From Herbidospora mongoliensis (lineage in GTDB: Bacteria; Actinomycetota; Actinomycetes; Streptosporangiales; Streptosporangiaceae): a stretch of DNA of 64,000 nucleotides. The notes below the pieces were generated by a model that worked only from the letters and a program-made list of their open reading frames with translations, was not told the origin of the DNA and searched no databases. The stretch spans positions 186,001 to 250,000 of the forward strand of contig NZ_BBXD01000008.1 of NCBI RefSeq assembly GCF_001570545.1, in the 5' to 3' direction. A program made the translations under genes and the position numbers. Below are positions 49,397-58,117 of the stretch, piece after piece; within the stretch, counting starts at the first letter, position 1; the number at the start of each line of letters is the position of its first letter.

Positions 49397-49879
49397 TTAG
49401 GTGGCAGGTTCGACTTCCTCCGCACCCGCTGTCGCGCAGGGCCGTACGACATCTCGAATGAGGCGAAGGCTCTCCAGGAACCGGTCGAGCTCGGCCGGGG
49501 GCAGCAGGCCGGTGAACCAGTGCTCGATGTCTTCGAGGTGCCGGGGCAGCACCTCCATCAGCCGGGCCCGCCCGGCCTCGGTGATGCGAGGGTAGAAGGC
49601 GCGGCGGTCGGTCACGCAGGCCTCGCGGGCGACCAGGCCCTCACGCTCCAGCCGGTCGACGACGCGGGTGATGCCGCTGGTGGATAGGTTGGTCTGAGCG
49701 GCGAGGTCGCTCATGCGCAGCCCCTGGCCGGGGGATCGGGCCAGGCGGATCAGCGTCTCGAAGTCGACGTCGGAAAGGCCGGCCTCCGCGAAGGCTCGCC
49801 GATTTTTGTCGGCGATGCCCGTGTAGACCTCGGCGAACAGCCCCATCGCGGTCAGCCGAGGGTCGTCGAATGGATCCAT
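49397..49879 (-). CDS. MarR-family transcriptional regulator
   Basis: A 160-residue repressor with the standard fold: FAEVYTGIADKNRRAFAEAGLSDVDFETLIRLARSP, then the reading helix in TNLSTSGITRVVDRLEREG and the wing VAREACVTDRRAFYPRITEAG. ATG 49879 follows a TACAGT box by 6 nt. An extension to 49960 has no support. It is divergent from a YceI gene, and an imperfect palindrome (about 49935-49952, TTTGTT...AAACA) in the intergenic region is a candidate operator. It probably represses YceI and itself, a frequent pairing in actinobacteria. Confidence 0.92.
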   Translation of the reverse strand: MDPFDDPRLTAMGLFAEVYTGIADKNRRAFAEAGLSDVDFETLIRLARSPGQGLRMSDLAAQTNLSTSGITRVVDRLEREGLVAREACVTDRRAFYPRITEAGRARLMEVLPRHLEDIEHWFTGLLPPAELDRFLESLRLIRDVVRPCATAGAEEVEPAT

Positions 49880-49885
49880 GAGTCC

Positions 49886-49891
49886 ACTGTA
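49886..49891 (-). promoter_or_regulatory. -10 box (TACAGT) of the 49879 MarR gene
   Basis: Read on the minus strand, TACAGT is 6 nt before the ATG; leaderless arrangement. Confidence 0.45.
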
Positions 49892-49987
49892 CGCCACGAT
49901 GGTTGACGGCAGGAATATCTCTGCTGTAGACATTTGTTGGAGCAAACATCCGCAGGACAACTACCGCCTCTTCTGGAGTTATGGATC

Positions 49988-50551
49988 ATGAGCACTCGCG
50001 AGTGGAACGGCCAGACCATCCCCGCGGCCGGCACCTTCGTCCTTGACGTCGCGCACACCCGCGTCGGGTTCGTGGCGAAGCACATGATGGTCAGCAAGGT
50101 CCGGGGCAACTTCGAGAAGTTCGACGGCACCATCACCGTCGCGGAGGACCCGCTCCAGTCGAGCGCCGACGTCACCCTCGACGCCACCTCGATCACCACC
50201 CACGTCGCCGACCGCGACACCCACCTCCGCAGCGACGACTTCCTCGGCGTCGACAAGTTCCCCCAGATCACCTTCAAGAGCCTCCGCGTCGAGAACGTCG
50301 ACGGCAACGAGTTCACCCTCGTCGGCGAGCTGACCGTCCGCGACGTGACCAAGGAAGTCGCCCTGAAGGTCGAGTTCGGCGGCGCGGCGACCAACCCGTG
50401 GGGCCAGGAGATCTTCGGCTACTCGGCCGAGACCGAGATCGACCGTGAGGCCTTCGGCCTGACCTGGAACCAGGCCCTCGAGGCCGGCGGCGTCCTGGTC
50501 AGCAAGAAGATCAAGATCGAGATCGAGGGCGAAGCCTCTCGCCAGGCCTGA
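49988..50551 (+). CDS. YceI-family lipid-binding protein
   Basis: A 187-residue beta-barrel protein of the YceI family, which binds long isoprenoid chains in a hydrophobic tunnel. The family start PAAGTFVLDVAHTRVGFVAKHMMVSKVRGNF and the motif HLRSDDFLGVDKFPQITFKS are clear, as is VRDVTKEVALKVEF. No signal peptide is present, so unlike E. coli YceI it is cytosolic, as actinobacterial members usually are. ATG 49988 has GGAG 9 nt upstream. It is probably regulated by the divergent MarR repressor. A 41-bp palindrome follows the gene. Confidence 0.94.
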   Translation: MSTREWNGQTIPAAGTFVLDVAHTRVGFVAKHMMVSKVRGNFEKFDGTITVAEDPLQSSADVTLDATSITTHVADRDTHLRSDDFLGVDKFPQITFKSLRVENVDGNEFTLVGELTVRDVTKEVALKVEFGGAATNPWGQEIFGYSAETEIDREAFGLTWNQALEAGGVLVSKKIKIEIEGEASRQA

Positions 50552-50565
50552 CCCTTGTGTGCTTG

Positions 50566-50606
50566 CGCACAGACCTTATCCACAGCCTGTGGATAAGGTC
50601 TGTGCG
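50566..50606. terminator. 41-bp perfect palindrome containing two DnaA-box-like sequences
   Basis: Two perfect 20-bp arms around one central C. As RNA it is a strong hairpin 14 nt after the YceI stop. Each arm contains TTATCCACA, the classical DnaA box, in opposite orientation. Confidence 0.7.
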
Positions 50607-50676
50607 ACGCGCTGGCTATCCACTTTGCCGCGTCGGCGGATCGCCGGTACTCTGTCGGGAGCCGATATGGCTACCA

Positions 50677-50766
50677 GGAGGTTTCGCCTAGTCCGGTCTA
50701 TGGCGCCGCACTGCTAATGCGGTTTGGGTCTCAAGCCCATCCGGGGTTCAAATCCCCGAACCTCCG
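50677..50766 (+). tRNA. tRNA-Ser(GCT)
   Basis: Acceptor GGAGGTT pairs with AACCTCC, discriminator G. The anticodon arm CCGCA-CTGCTAA-TGCGG gives anticodon GCT. A long variable arm and the T arm CGGGGTTCAAATCCCCG confirm tRNA-Ser for AGC/AGU codons. CCA is not encoded. A T-run terminator follows at 50775. Confidence 0.95.
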
Positions 50767-50774
50767 CAGTACAG

Positions 50775-50809
50775 AGGCCCTCTTCCCTTAACGGGACGAG
50801 GGCCTTTTT
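50775..50809 (+). terminator. Intrinsic terminator of tRNA-Ser(GCT)
   Basis: AGGCCCTC pairs with GAGGGCCT, with inner TCCC/GGGA pairing, and is followed by a T run. Confidence 0.85.
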
Positions 50810-50954
50810 GTGTTCTCTGAGGAAGGCAACTGGGCGCCTGCCGTTCGTTATGCCTTGTGTTGACGACGTCTTGATGTCACCAAACGAAACCCCGCCCTCC
50901 CCCTTCACCGGATGCGAACGCCCATGTGTTCGACTGGCTGGGGGGGATGGCAAC

Positions 50955-52325
50955 ATGCACTTCCGACACGCTAGGACGATCACCGCGCGGATCACCCTGT
51001 TCACCGGAGTGGTCGCGGTGCTGATGTCCACGCTCCTGGCCATAATGATCATGGCCGTCTTCCAGCGGTACGTCACCGAATCCGTCACCGCGGAGGTCAG
51101 GGCCGCCACCGACCGGGTGGCCAGGGAGGTGGAGCGACTCCAGTTGCCGACTCCGCTGGCCGAGCTCAGCAACCGCAACATGCAGATCGTGGATCCGCGC
51201 GGCGTGGTTGTCGACTCCACGCCGCAGCTTCGGGGCAAGCCCGCCATGGCGCACTTCACCGACGACAGGAAGATAACCAGGTCCATCGTCTGCGGCGGAG
51301 TCTTCCCGTCCGGTGAATGCAACATCGTGGTCGCGGAGTCGGCACACAGACCGGACGGAGACTGGATCGTCTACGGCGCTTCACCCGCCGTCCCGCTCTA
51401 TGTCAATCCGTGGCTGGCCGCCACGGTGGCAGCCGCCACGCTGGTGCTGGCCGCGGCCATCACCGCACTCGGCCATCGGATCGTCACCACCTGCCTCAGG
51501 CCGGTGACCGCCATCCGCGCCGAACTCGACGAGATCAACGAGACCTGCCCTCAGCGCAGAGTCCCCTACCCGCCCAGCCAAGACGAGATCCACCACCTGG
51601 CCGACAGCGCCAACCGGACGCTGGCCCGCCTGCAGGCCGCGATGGAACAGCAGCGCACCTTCACCTCCGACGCCTCCCACGAACTACGCAGCCCCATCGC
51701 CGCGATACGCGCCGAGGTCGAAGACGCACAACTGGCACCCCAGGACACCAGCGTGCTCACTCTCACCGGCACCATCCTGCCCAGCCTGGACCGACTCGAG
51801 GCCATCATCGGCGACCTGCTGAACATCGCCCAGTCAGACGCCGGCAAGATCCTCGCCCATCAATCGATCGACCTGACCGAACTCGTGACCGCAGAAGGCG
51901 AACGGCGTCCCCACCCCCACAAGAACTTCACCTACGCCCTCCAACCCGGCATCACGGTGAACGGCGACCCGGCCGAGCTGTCCCGCCTGCTCACCAACCT
52001 CATCGACAACGCCGAACGACATGCCGCCGCCACCATCACCTTCCACCTACGACAAGAGCCCAGCACCAAACGAGACGCCCACCATTACCCGCACGGCATC
52101 GCCCTGCTGGAGGTGACCGACGACGGACCCGGAATCGCCCCGGACAAGCGAGAACTGGTCTTCCAGCGCTTCGCTCGCCTCGACACCGCCCGCGACCGAG
52201 GTGCCGGCGGCACCGGACTCGGCCTGCCGATCGCCCGGCAGATCGCTGAGGCCCACCAGGGCTCCCTCCAGATCGAGGACAGCCCCCATGGTGCACGATT
52301 CGTTCTCCGCCTCCCCGTCAGCTAG
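50955..52325 (+). CDS. Membrane sensor histidine kinase without adjacent regulator
   Basis: A 456-residue two-pass kinase. Helices at about 9-32 (ARITLFTGVVAVLMSTLLAIMIMAV) and 152-175 flank an external sensor of 120 residues with one cysteine pair (SIVCGGVFPSGECNIV). A HAMP linker (about 176-230) leads to the phospho-acceptor His242 in DASHELRSPI and a complete ATP domain: LTNLIDNAERH, VTDDGPGIAPDK and GGTGLGLPIARQIA. The upstream ORF runs through the tRNA gene, so ATG 50955 is taken. No response regulator is adjacent. Its catalytic half closely resembles that of the kinase at 15153. Confidence 0.91.
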   Translation: MHFRHARTITARITLFTGVVAVLMSTLLAIMIMAVFQRYVTESVTAEVRAATDRVAREVERLQLPTPLAELSNRNMQIVDPRGVVVDSTPQLRGKPAMAHFTDDRKITRSIVCGGVFPSGECNIVVAESAHRPDGDWIVYGASPAVPLYVNPWLAATVAAATLVLAAAITALGHRIVTTCLRPVTAIRAELDEINETCPQRRVPYPPSQDEIHHLADSANRTLARLQAAMEQQRTFTSDASHELRSPIAAIRAEVEDAQLAPQDTSVLTLTGTILPSLDRLEAIIGDLLNIAQSDAGKILAHQSIDLTELVTAEGERRPHPHKNFTYALQPGITVNGDPAELSRLLTNLIDNAERHAAATITFHLRQEPSTKRDAHHYPHGIALLEVTDDGPGIAPDKRELVFQRFARLDTARDRGAGGTGLGLPIARQIAEAHQGSLQIEDSPHGARFVLRLPVS

Positions 52326-52385
52326 AGAGTCGGTCATGTAGTCGTCAGAAGCGGATCCGGCCGGGCTCGCCGCCCGCCACAACCT

Positions 52386-52451
52386 CATGCCGATTACGTC
52401 AGCGGCGCCACCATCCGCGTCGACGGGGGCACCATTCGCTCCGCCTTCTGA
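52386..52451 (+). pseudogene. Remnant: C-terminus of a short-chain dehydrogenase
   Basis: In one frame this reads HADYVSGATIRVDGGTIRSAF and a stop. YVSGATIxVDGG is the well-known C-terminal motif of SDR enzymes. The reading frame upstream has no dehydrogenase sequence, only a proline-rich run after the kinase stop, so the rest of the gene is missing. It marks a deletion or an insertion boundary just before the MFS operon. Confidence 0.6.
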
Positions 52452-52475
52452 GCTGAGGCAAGCGATAAAAAGGGT

Positions 52476-52489
52476 TTTCCTACCGGAAA
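52476..52489. promoter_or_regulatory. TTTCC-TACC-GGAAA inverted repeat before the MFS gene
   Basis: A 14-bp element with 5-bp arms, about 35 nt upstream of the MFS start. Related CCTACC elements occur at 53918 and 57458 beside the other genes of this catabolic group. Confidence 0.35.
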
Positions 52490-52522
52490 TAAAGGAGATC
52501 TCTCCGCAGTTACGGCCAGGAG

Positions 52523-53941
52523 ATGTCGACGCTCCTGGGGGATCCCGTCAAAACGCCATCCACCGGCTTCGACGCCGCCGGTCGCCGTGTCCTCGTGGTC
52601 TGCGCGCTCGGCGGGTTCACCACGCTGCTGGACAATTCCGTCCTCACCGTCGCCCTCCCCGCCTTACGCCAATCCCTCCACGCCGACCCCACCCAGATCC
52701 AATGGCTGGTCGCCGGCTACTCCCTGGCCTTCGGCCTGGCCTTGGTCCCCGGCGGACGCTTGGGCGACGTACACGGCCGAAAGCCGTTCTTCCTGGCCGG
52801 AATCGCCGCCTTCACCGTAGGCGCCGCCATCGCCGGAGCGGCGCCGAGCGCCGGCGCACTGGTCGCCGCCCGCCTGCTCCAAGGTCTGGGCGCGGGCCTG
52901 GTCAACTCGCAGATGATCGGCACGATGCAGGACACCTTCACCGGTCACGCGCGAACCAGAGCCCTCGGGCTGTACGCCGTCACCGGAGGTGCCGCCGCCG
53001 GGCTCGGCCCGCCATTGGGCGGCGCGGTCATCGCGGCCGTGGGGCCGGAAGTGGGATGGCGGCTGGTCCTGTTCCTGGCCGTGCCGGTCGGACTGGTCAC
53101 GCTGTTTCTCGCCGGACGCCACCTGCCTTCCACCCGCAAAGAGGGGGCGCCCGACCTCGACCTCGTCGGCCTGCTCCTGATGGGCGGCCTGACCCTGGCC
53201 CTCATGATCCCGTTCGTCCAGCCGTCGCAGAGCCTGCTCTTCTGGCTGCCCGTCGTGGCCGTCCTGGCCGTGGCGTTCCTCAGGTGGCAGGGTCACTACG
53301 CCCGTTCCGGCCGTCGGCCGCTCATCCCCCCGGCGCTGGGAAAGTCGCTCCCGTACGTCGCCGGCACCGTCGCCGCGATGGGCTATTTCGGCTCAGGTCT
53401 CGCGTACTCGCTGGTCCTGGTCATGTTCCTCCAGGAGGAGCTGCATCTCTCGGCGCTCGGGGCCACCTTCGTCACCCTCCCGGGAGCGCTGGCGATGGTG
53501 ATCACCTCCTCGCTCGCCTGGCGAGTGGCCCGGCGTTTCGGCCGGCACACGATCTCGGCCGGGCTCGCGCTGACAGCGGGATTCGCCCTGGTCAGCGGTC
53601 TGATCGCGTTGGCAGCGCCGAGAGAGCACCTGCCCGTCCTGCTGGCGTTGGCGGCGACCGGGCAGAACGCAGCCGCCGGGCTGGTCATCGCGCCGCTGCA
53701 GGCGGAGGTGCTGCGGCACGCGTCGCCGGAGGCGGCGGGAGTGGCGGGGGCCATCCTGCAGATGTCCCAGCGCATCGCGGCCGCCATCTGCATATCCGCG
53801 GTTTCCGGCATCTATCTCAACGGGGGTGACCTGGCCTTCTTCCACGCGGTACTCACCTGTGCCGCAGTGGCCACCTTCGCCCTGCTGGTCTCCCTTCGCG
53901 GTGTGATTTATGGTATTCCTACCAAAAATGTCGCTAATTAA
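52523..53941 (+). CDS. MFS transporter, DHA2 (14-helix) drug:proton antiporter type
   Basis: A 472-residue protein with about fourteen helices. Motif A is PGGRLGDVHGRKPFFLAG, motif C is GLYAVTGGAAAGLGPPLGG, and the helix 1 motif LDNSVLTVALPAL is diagnostic of the DHA2 family (EmrB/QacA). It probably exports a toxic compound; the following genes encode two flavin monooxygenases, so it may export or import their substrate. AGGAG abuts ATG 52523, which is closer than usual, so the true start may be slightly downstream. The next gene starts 9 nt after the stop. Confidence 0.9.
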   Translation: MSTLLGDPVKTPSTGFDAAGRRVLVVCALGGFTTLLDNSVLTVALPALRQSLHADPTQIQWLVAGYSLAFGLALVPGGRLGDVHGRKPFFLAGIAAFTVGAAIAGAAPSAGALVAARLLQGLGAGLVNSQMIGTMQDTFTGHARTRALGLYAVTGGAAAGLGPPLGGAVIAAVGPEVGWRLVLFLAVPVGLVTLFLAGRHLPSTRKEGAPDLDLVGLLLMGGLTLALMIPFVQPSQSLLFWLPVVAVLAVAFLRWQGHYARSGRRPLIPPALGKSLPYVAGTVAAMGYFGSGLAYSLVLVMFLQEELHLSALGATFVTLPGALAMVITSSLAWRVARRFGRHTISAGLALTAGFALVSGLIALAAPREHLPVLLALAATGQNAAAGLVIAPLQAEVLRHASPEAAGVAGAILQMSQRIAAAICISAVSGIYLNGGDLAFFHAVLTCAAVATFALLVSLRGVIYGIPTKNVAN

Positions 53942-53949
53942 GGGGATCG

Positions 53950-54969
53950 ATGATGCTGATCGCGGTGGACCTGGATGGTGACGGCGCCCATCCGGCCGCC
54001 TGGCGGCACAGTGGCCGGCGGCCGGGTGACGTGCTGACGGCAGCCGCGCTGCGTGAAGTCGTCGGCGCGGCCGAGGCGGCCGGATTCGCGCTGGCGACCT
54101 TCGCCGACTCGCCGCTGCCACCAAGTCGGGGGCTGGAGGCGGCGGGGCGGCTGGAGGCGGGCACCCGGGCCGCGCATGTCGCGCCGCTGACCGACCGGAT
54201 CGGCCTGGCCCCCACGCTGCACGTTTCCACCACCGAGCCGTTTCACCTGGCCACCCAGCTGGCGAGCCTCGACTACGCCAGCAACGGCCGCGCGGGGTGG
54301 GTCGTCGGCACGGCCAGTGATCCGGACGACCTCGCCACGGTCGGGGCCGACAGTCCGACCGACCCGGCCGAGGTCGTCGAGGTCGCGCGCCGGCTCTGGG
54401 ATTCCTGGGAGGACGACGCCGTGATCAAGGATGTCGCCACCGGGCGGTATCTCGACGCCGACCGCGTTCACCATGTCGACTACGCCGGGGCCTCGTTCTC
54501 GGTGACCGGGCCGCTCATCACTCCCCGGCCGCCGCAGGGGCAGGTCGTCGTGCTGGCGCCGGCCGAGCTGGACATCGACTTCCAGGCCGACATCGTGCTC
54601 GTCGGGCGGGACTTCACCAGGGCCGTACAGGCGAAGGAGGCGGGGGCGCCGCTGGTCTTCGCTGAGATCGAAGTGGTGCTGGACGCCGGTGCGCCGGGAG
54701 ACGAACGGCTGGCCGAACTCGACGGCGCGAGTCCGTGGCCTGATTCTGGGCGGCTGCGGCACACCGGGTCGGTCGCGGCGCTCGTCGATCTGCTGCGTTC
54801 GCTGCCTCCGGCGGTGGACGGGGTGCGGTTGCATCCCGCGACTCTGGCCGTCGACCTGCCGATTCTCGCGCGCGAGGTCGCCGGGCTGTTCCCGCCGCCT
54901 CAGAAGGGGGCCACGTTGCGATCGACGCTCGGCCTGCCCCGCCCCGCCAGTCGTTTCGCCCGGAGGTAG
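53950..54969 (+). CDS. LLM-class flavin-dependent oxidoreductase (short member)
   Basis: A 339-residue luciferase-like TIM-barrel protein. Family features are VVGAAEAAGFALATFADS near the N-terminus, LTDRIGLAPTLHVSTTEPFHLATQLASLDYASNGRAGWVVGTA in the middle and LWDSWEDDAVIKD. The C-terminal substrate-insertion region is shorter than in the neighbouring NtaA-type enzyme, and the motif GRAGWVVGT lacks the asparagine seen in GRAGWNVVT. It ends 2 nt before the next gene. It may use reduced FMN with the downstream enzyme on the same class of substrate, or act as a partner subunit. Confidence 0.88.
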   Translation: MMLIAVDLDGDGAHPAAWRHSGRRPGDVLTAAALREVVGAAEAAGFALATFADSPLPPSRGLEAAGRLEAGTRAAHVAPLTDRIGLAPTLHVSTTEPFHLATQLASLDYASNGRAGWVVGTASDPDDLATVGADSPTDPAEVVEVARRLWDSWEDDAVIKDVATGRYLDADRVHHVDYAGASFSVTGPLITPRPPQGQVVVLAPAELDIDFQADIVLVGRDFTRAVQAKEAGAPLVFAEIEVVLDAGAPGDERLAELDGASPWPDSGRLRHTGSVAALVDLLRSLPPAVDGVRLHPATLAVDLPILAREVAGLFPPPQKGATLRSTLGLPRPASRFARR

Positions 54970-54971
54970 CC

Positions 54972-56330
54972 ATGACCACGCCGTATGACCCGAACGCCCA
55001 GGTCCACCTCGGTGTCTTCTACACCGGGGTCGGTCCGCAGCTCATCTGGACCAGCACCGGCAACAAGCCGCATGTCGCCATCGAGACCTTCACAGAGGTG
55101 GCGCAGTTGCTGGAGCGCGGTCTCTTCGACGCGTTCTTCCTCGGTGAGGGGCTGCGGGTGCGGGAGAACCAGGGGCGGATCTACGATCTCGACGTCGCCG
55201 GTCGGCCCGACGCGATCACCCAGCTGTCCGCGCTGGCCGCCGTGACCGAGCGCATCGGGCTGGTGGCCACCCAGAACACGACGTACAACTACCCTGCCGA
55301 CCTGGCCCGTCGCCTGGCCAGCCTCGACCTGCTGTCCGACGGCCGGGCGGGGTGGAACGTCGTCACCACCGACAACGCCTGGACCGGCGCCAACTTCCGC
55401 CATGGCGGCTGGCTGCCGCACGAGCGGCGTTACGAGCGGGCCACCGAGTTCGTCGAGACGGCCAAGGCCCTGTGGTCGTCGTGGGAGCCCGACGCCGTCG
55501 CCGACTCGGCCGAGGCCAAGTCGTGGGCTCGGCCGGGCGCGGTGCATGACGTACAGAAAGATTCTGATCTTGTACGACTTCACGCCCGCGCCACCGTCCC
55601 CGCGAGCCGCCAGGGACGACCGGTGCTATTCCAGGCCGGCGACTCCGACGGCGGTCGCGAGCTGGCGGCCAGGCACGCCGACGTGGTGTTCTCCGCCAAC
55701 ACCGACTACGACAAGGCCGTCGTCTACGCCGCCGACCTCCGTGCCCGCCTGACCCGGCACGGCCGTTCGCCCGACTCGCTGCGCATTCTGCCGGGCGCGT
55801 CGGTGATCCTGGGCGACACGCCGGAGGAGGCCGTCGAGCGCGCGCGGTGGGTGCGCGAGGAGCAGATCTCGGGGCCGCGGGCCATCGCTTTCCTCGAGCA
55901 GTATTGGAACACCGACCTGTCGGCCTATGACCCGAACGGCCCGTTGCCCGGCATCGAGCCGTCGGAGGGGGAGCTCGACCCGTCGCGGGGCACGATCCCG
56001 ATCGAGCGCCGTACCGGCAAGCACGCTCTCATCGCCGAGTGGCGCGCGCTGTCCGAGGCGGAGAACCTGTCGATCCTCCAGCTCGTGCGCCGGGTCACCC
56101 CCGAACACCGCACGTTCGTCGGCACGCCGTCCCAGATCGCCGACGAGTGGACGCACTACGTGCGCACCCGCGCGGTGGACGGTTTCAACATCACCCCGCA
56201 CCTGGTCCCGTCGTCACTGGAGGACGTCGTGGACAAACTGGTGCCCGAGCTTCAGGAGCGGGGCGCCTACCGTACGGCGTACGAGGGCACCACGCTCCGC
56301 GAGCACCTCGCTCTGCCTACCCCAGCCTGA
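54972..56330 (+). CDS. NtaA/SnaA/DmoA-family FMN-dependent monooxygenase
   Basis: A 452-residue two-component monooxygenase subunit that uses FMNH2 supplied by a reductase. The N-terminus LGVFYTGVGPQLIWTS is typical, followed by ERGLFDAFFLGEG, RIGLVATQNTTYNYPADLARRLASLDLLSDGRAGWNVVTT and LFQAGDSDGGRELAARHADVVFSA. Substrates in the family include nitrilotriacetate, dimethylsulfide, dibenzothiophene sulfone and alkanesulfonates. CGGAGG precedes ATG 54972 closely. No flavin reductase gene is present in this operon. Its end overlaps the convergent oxidase by 14 nt. Confidence 0.93.
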   Translation: MTTPYDPNAQVHLGVFYTGVGPQLIWTSTGNKPHVAIETFTEVAQLLERGLFDAFFLGEGLRVRENQGRIYDLDVAGRPDAITQLSALAAVTERIGLVATQNTTYNYPADLARRLASLDLLSDGRAGWNVVTTDNAWTGANFRHGGWLPHERRYERATEFVETAKALWSSWEPDAVADSAEAKSWARPGAVHDVQKDSDLVRLHARATVPASRQGRPVLFQAGDSDGGRELAARHADVVFSANTDYDKAVVYAADLRARLTRHGRSPDSLRILPGASVILGDTPEEAVERARWVREEQISGPRAIAFLEQYWNTDLSAYDPNGPLPGIEPSEGELDPSRGTIPIERRTGKHALIAEWRALSEAENLSILQLVRRVTPEHRTFVGTPSQIADEWTHYVRTRAVDGFNITPHLVPSSLEDVVDKLVPELQERGAYRTAYEGTTLREHLALPTPA

Positions 56331-57429
56331 AGCGGGCGTCGGGGCGCTCGCCGGTGAGGGCGAGATCGGCGAGCACCCGGCCCACCGCGGGCACGAACTT
56401 GAAGCCGTGCCCCGAGAAACCCGCCGCCACGACGACCGGCCCGACCCGATCGAGGACGAAGTCCGAGGTCGGCGTCGTGGTGTAGGTGCAGCTGATCGAG
56501 GTGTAGGCGTCGGGATCGACCCCCGGCAGCCAGGCGCGCGCGTAGTCCTGGAGAGCGCGCACGTGGCGGGATTCGGGCAGGAAGTCGCGGTTGTCGGGGT
56601 CGACCACCGGCCCGGTCCCGTGGAAGCCGACCTTGATCCCCTCGCCGGGGGTGGCCAGGCCGTAGATGCCGCTGAGGAAGCCGGTGGCGGCGAGGGTCTC
56701 CTCGTCGAAGTGGTGCCCGAAACTGGGCCACTCGTCGTCGGCGCGCAGCGGGGCGAAATGGGCGGGCTGTTCCTGCGTGACCCGCAGTGGCGGCAGCGGC
56801 ACGAGGCCGCCGAGCAGTTTCTCCGCCCACGCGCCGGCCGCGACCACGACGCGCCTGGCGTGGTAGACGTCGTCGTCCGTGATGACGTCCACGGAATCGT
56901 CGTCTTTCACGACGATCGAGACGACCGGAGACCTGTGCCGGACCACGGCCCCCAGCGCGGCGGCGCGCTCCTGGAGCGCGGCGACCGCGTGGTCGGCGTG
57001 CAGCCGCCCGCTCGCCGGATGGAAGAAGACCTTGCCGTCGTAGCGCAGGCCGGGCCAGCGTTCGCCGGCCTCCTCGGGGGTCAGCCAGCCGCCCGGCAGG
57101 CCCGCCGCCTCGACCGCGGCGGCGAGAAGGTCGAGGTCAGGGGTCCGGCCGTGGTTGACGCTGCCGATGATGGTGAGCAGCGGCGTCCCCGACTCGGACT
57201 CCAGCTCCCGCCACAGTTCCTGGGCCTCCTGGGCGAGCCGGATGTAGACCGGTTCGCCGTAGGAGACCCGGAAGATCCGGGACGCGCCGTGGGAGGCGCC
57301 GCGCACGTGGCCGGGCTCGAACCGCTCCAGCAGCACCACATCGGCACCGCGCCCGGCCAGCCGCCAGGCCGCCGCCGATCCCATGCCGCCGCCACCGACG
57401 ACGACGACATCCACCTCATGCCTGGCCAC
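56317..57429 (-). CDS. FAD-dependent amino-acid oxidase of the SolA/monomeric sarcosine oxidase family
   Basis: A 370-residue flavoenzyme oxidising N-methyl or related amino acids. The dinucleotide-binding start is VDVVVVGGGGMGSAAAWRLAGRG, followed by HGASRIFRVSYGEPVYIRLAQEA, which matches SolA/MSOX. The C-terminal SCTYTTTPTSDFVLDR holds the cysteine that covalently binds FAD in this family, and VVAAGFSGHGFKFVPAVGR closes the fold. GTG 57429 has GGGAG upstream. It lies opposite to the monooxygenases and may process an amine product from them; this is inference from neighbourhood only. Confidence 0.93.
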   Translation of the reverse strand: MARHEVDVVVVGGGGMGSAAAWRLAGRGADVVLLERFEPGHVRGASHGASRIFRVSYGEPVYIRLAQEAQELWRELESESGTPLLTIIGSVNHGRTPDLDLLAAAVEAAGLPGGWLTPEEAGERWPGLRYDGKVFFHPASGRLHADHAVAALQERAAALGAVVRHRSPVVSIVVKDDDSVDVITDDDVYHARRVVVAAGAWAEKLLGGLVPLPPLRVTQEQPAHFAPLRADDEWPSFGHHFDEETLAATGFLSGIYGLATPGEGIKVGFHGTGPVVDPDNRDFLPESRHVRALQDYARAWLPGVDPDAYTSISCTYTTTPTSDFVLDRVGPVVVAAGFSGHGFKFVPAVGRVLADLALTGERPDARFRLG

Positions 57430-57481
57430 GTGCGTCTCCCTCTTATTGCATGTACTCCCTACCTAAAGTATAGGTTTTTCT

Positions 57482-57967
57482 CTAGTTGTACGGATTGTCG
57501 TAGGTCCCGCTGCTCCGGGTCCGCATCATGTACTGGCCCATGTTGCCGAACCAGCCGGCGGTCACGTCGAAGCGGACGTTCTGGACGGTGCCGCCGAAGT
57601 TGGTGTCGGAGTAGTAGTTGTAGACGAACTGGCACCCGGGGGCCGAGCTCATCCCCGTGTAGACCGGCGACTGGGTCGTCGAGCCGTTGACGACGATGAG
57701 GAAGGAGGGCTGCGGGTAGGCGCCGCTCTGCCAGCACAGGCTCAGCGTGTAGCGGTACCGCTGGTTGCCGTCGTCGAACGCGACGACGCCCTGCAGCAGG
57801 GCCAGGTTCTGCCCGGTGCCGGTCGCGTTCAGCTGGACGTAGACCGTCTGGTCGGGGCCGTAGGTCGCGTGGGCGGGGGCGGCCGGCAGGACGACGAGCG
57901 CGAGGGTGGCGAGCGCGGCGGCGATCGATGTGCGCCATTTCGAGTGCGTGATCAATTCACACCTCAT
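57482..57967 (-). CDS. Secreted protein of unknown function (161 aa)
   Basis: A signal peptide (about 1-34, ending PAAPAHA) is followed by a compact beta-rich domain of 125 residues: TVYVQLNATGTGQNLALLQGVVAFDD, YTLSLCWQSG, SFLIVVNG and CQFVYNYYSDTNFGG. Two cysteines may pair. The end of the protein is asparagine- and tyrosine-rich. It has the look of an exported binding or inhibitor domain, but I recognise no family. The gap to the divergent VOC gene is short and has no distinct promoter. Confidence 0.6.
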   Translation of the reverse strand: MRCELITHSKWRTSIAAALATLALVVLPAAPAHATYGPDQTVYVQLNATGTGQNLALLQGVVAFDDGNQRYRYTLSLCWQSGAYPQPSFLIVVNGSTTQSPVYTGMSSAPGCQFVYNYYSDTNFGGTVQNVRFDVTAGWFGNMGQYMMRTRSSGTYDNPYN

Positions 57968-58117
57968 CCGGTTCGGAATTACCGAGGCCCGGAGGGTAGA
58001 TTTCGGATTTCACGAAGTCCAGCTATCGGGCGGCCGACCGCTGAACAGCGTTCTCGGGCGTGTACGTTTCATCGGAAGACTCCGACATTTCCCCCGAGCC
58101 TTGGGTATTTCCAGGGC

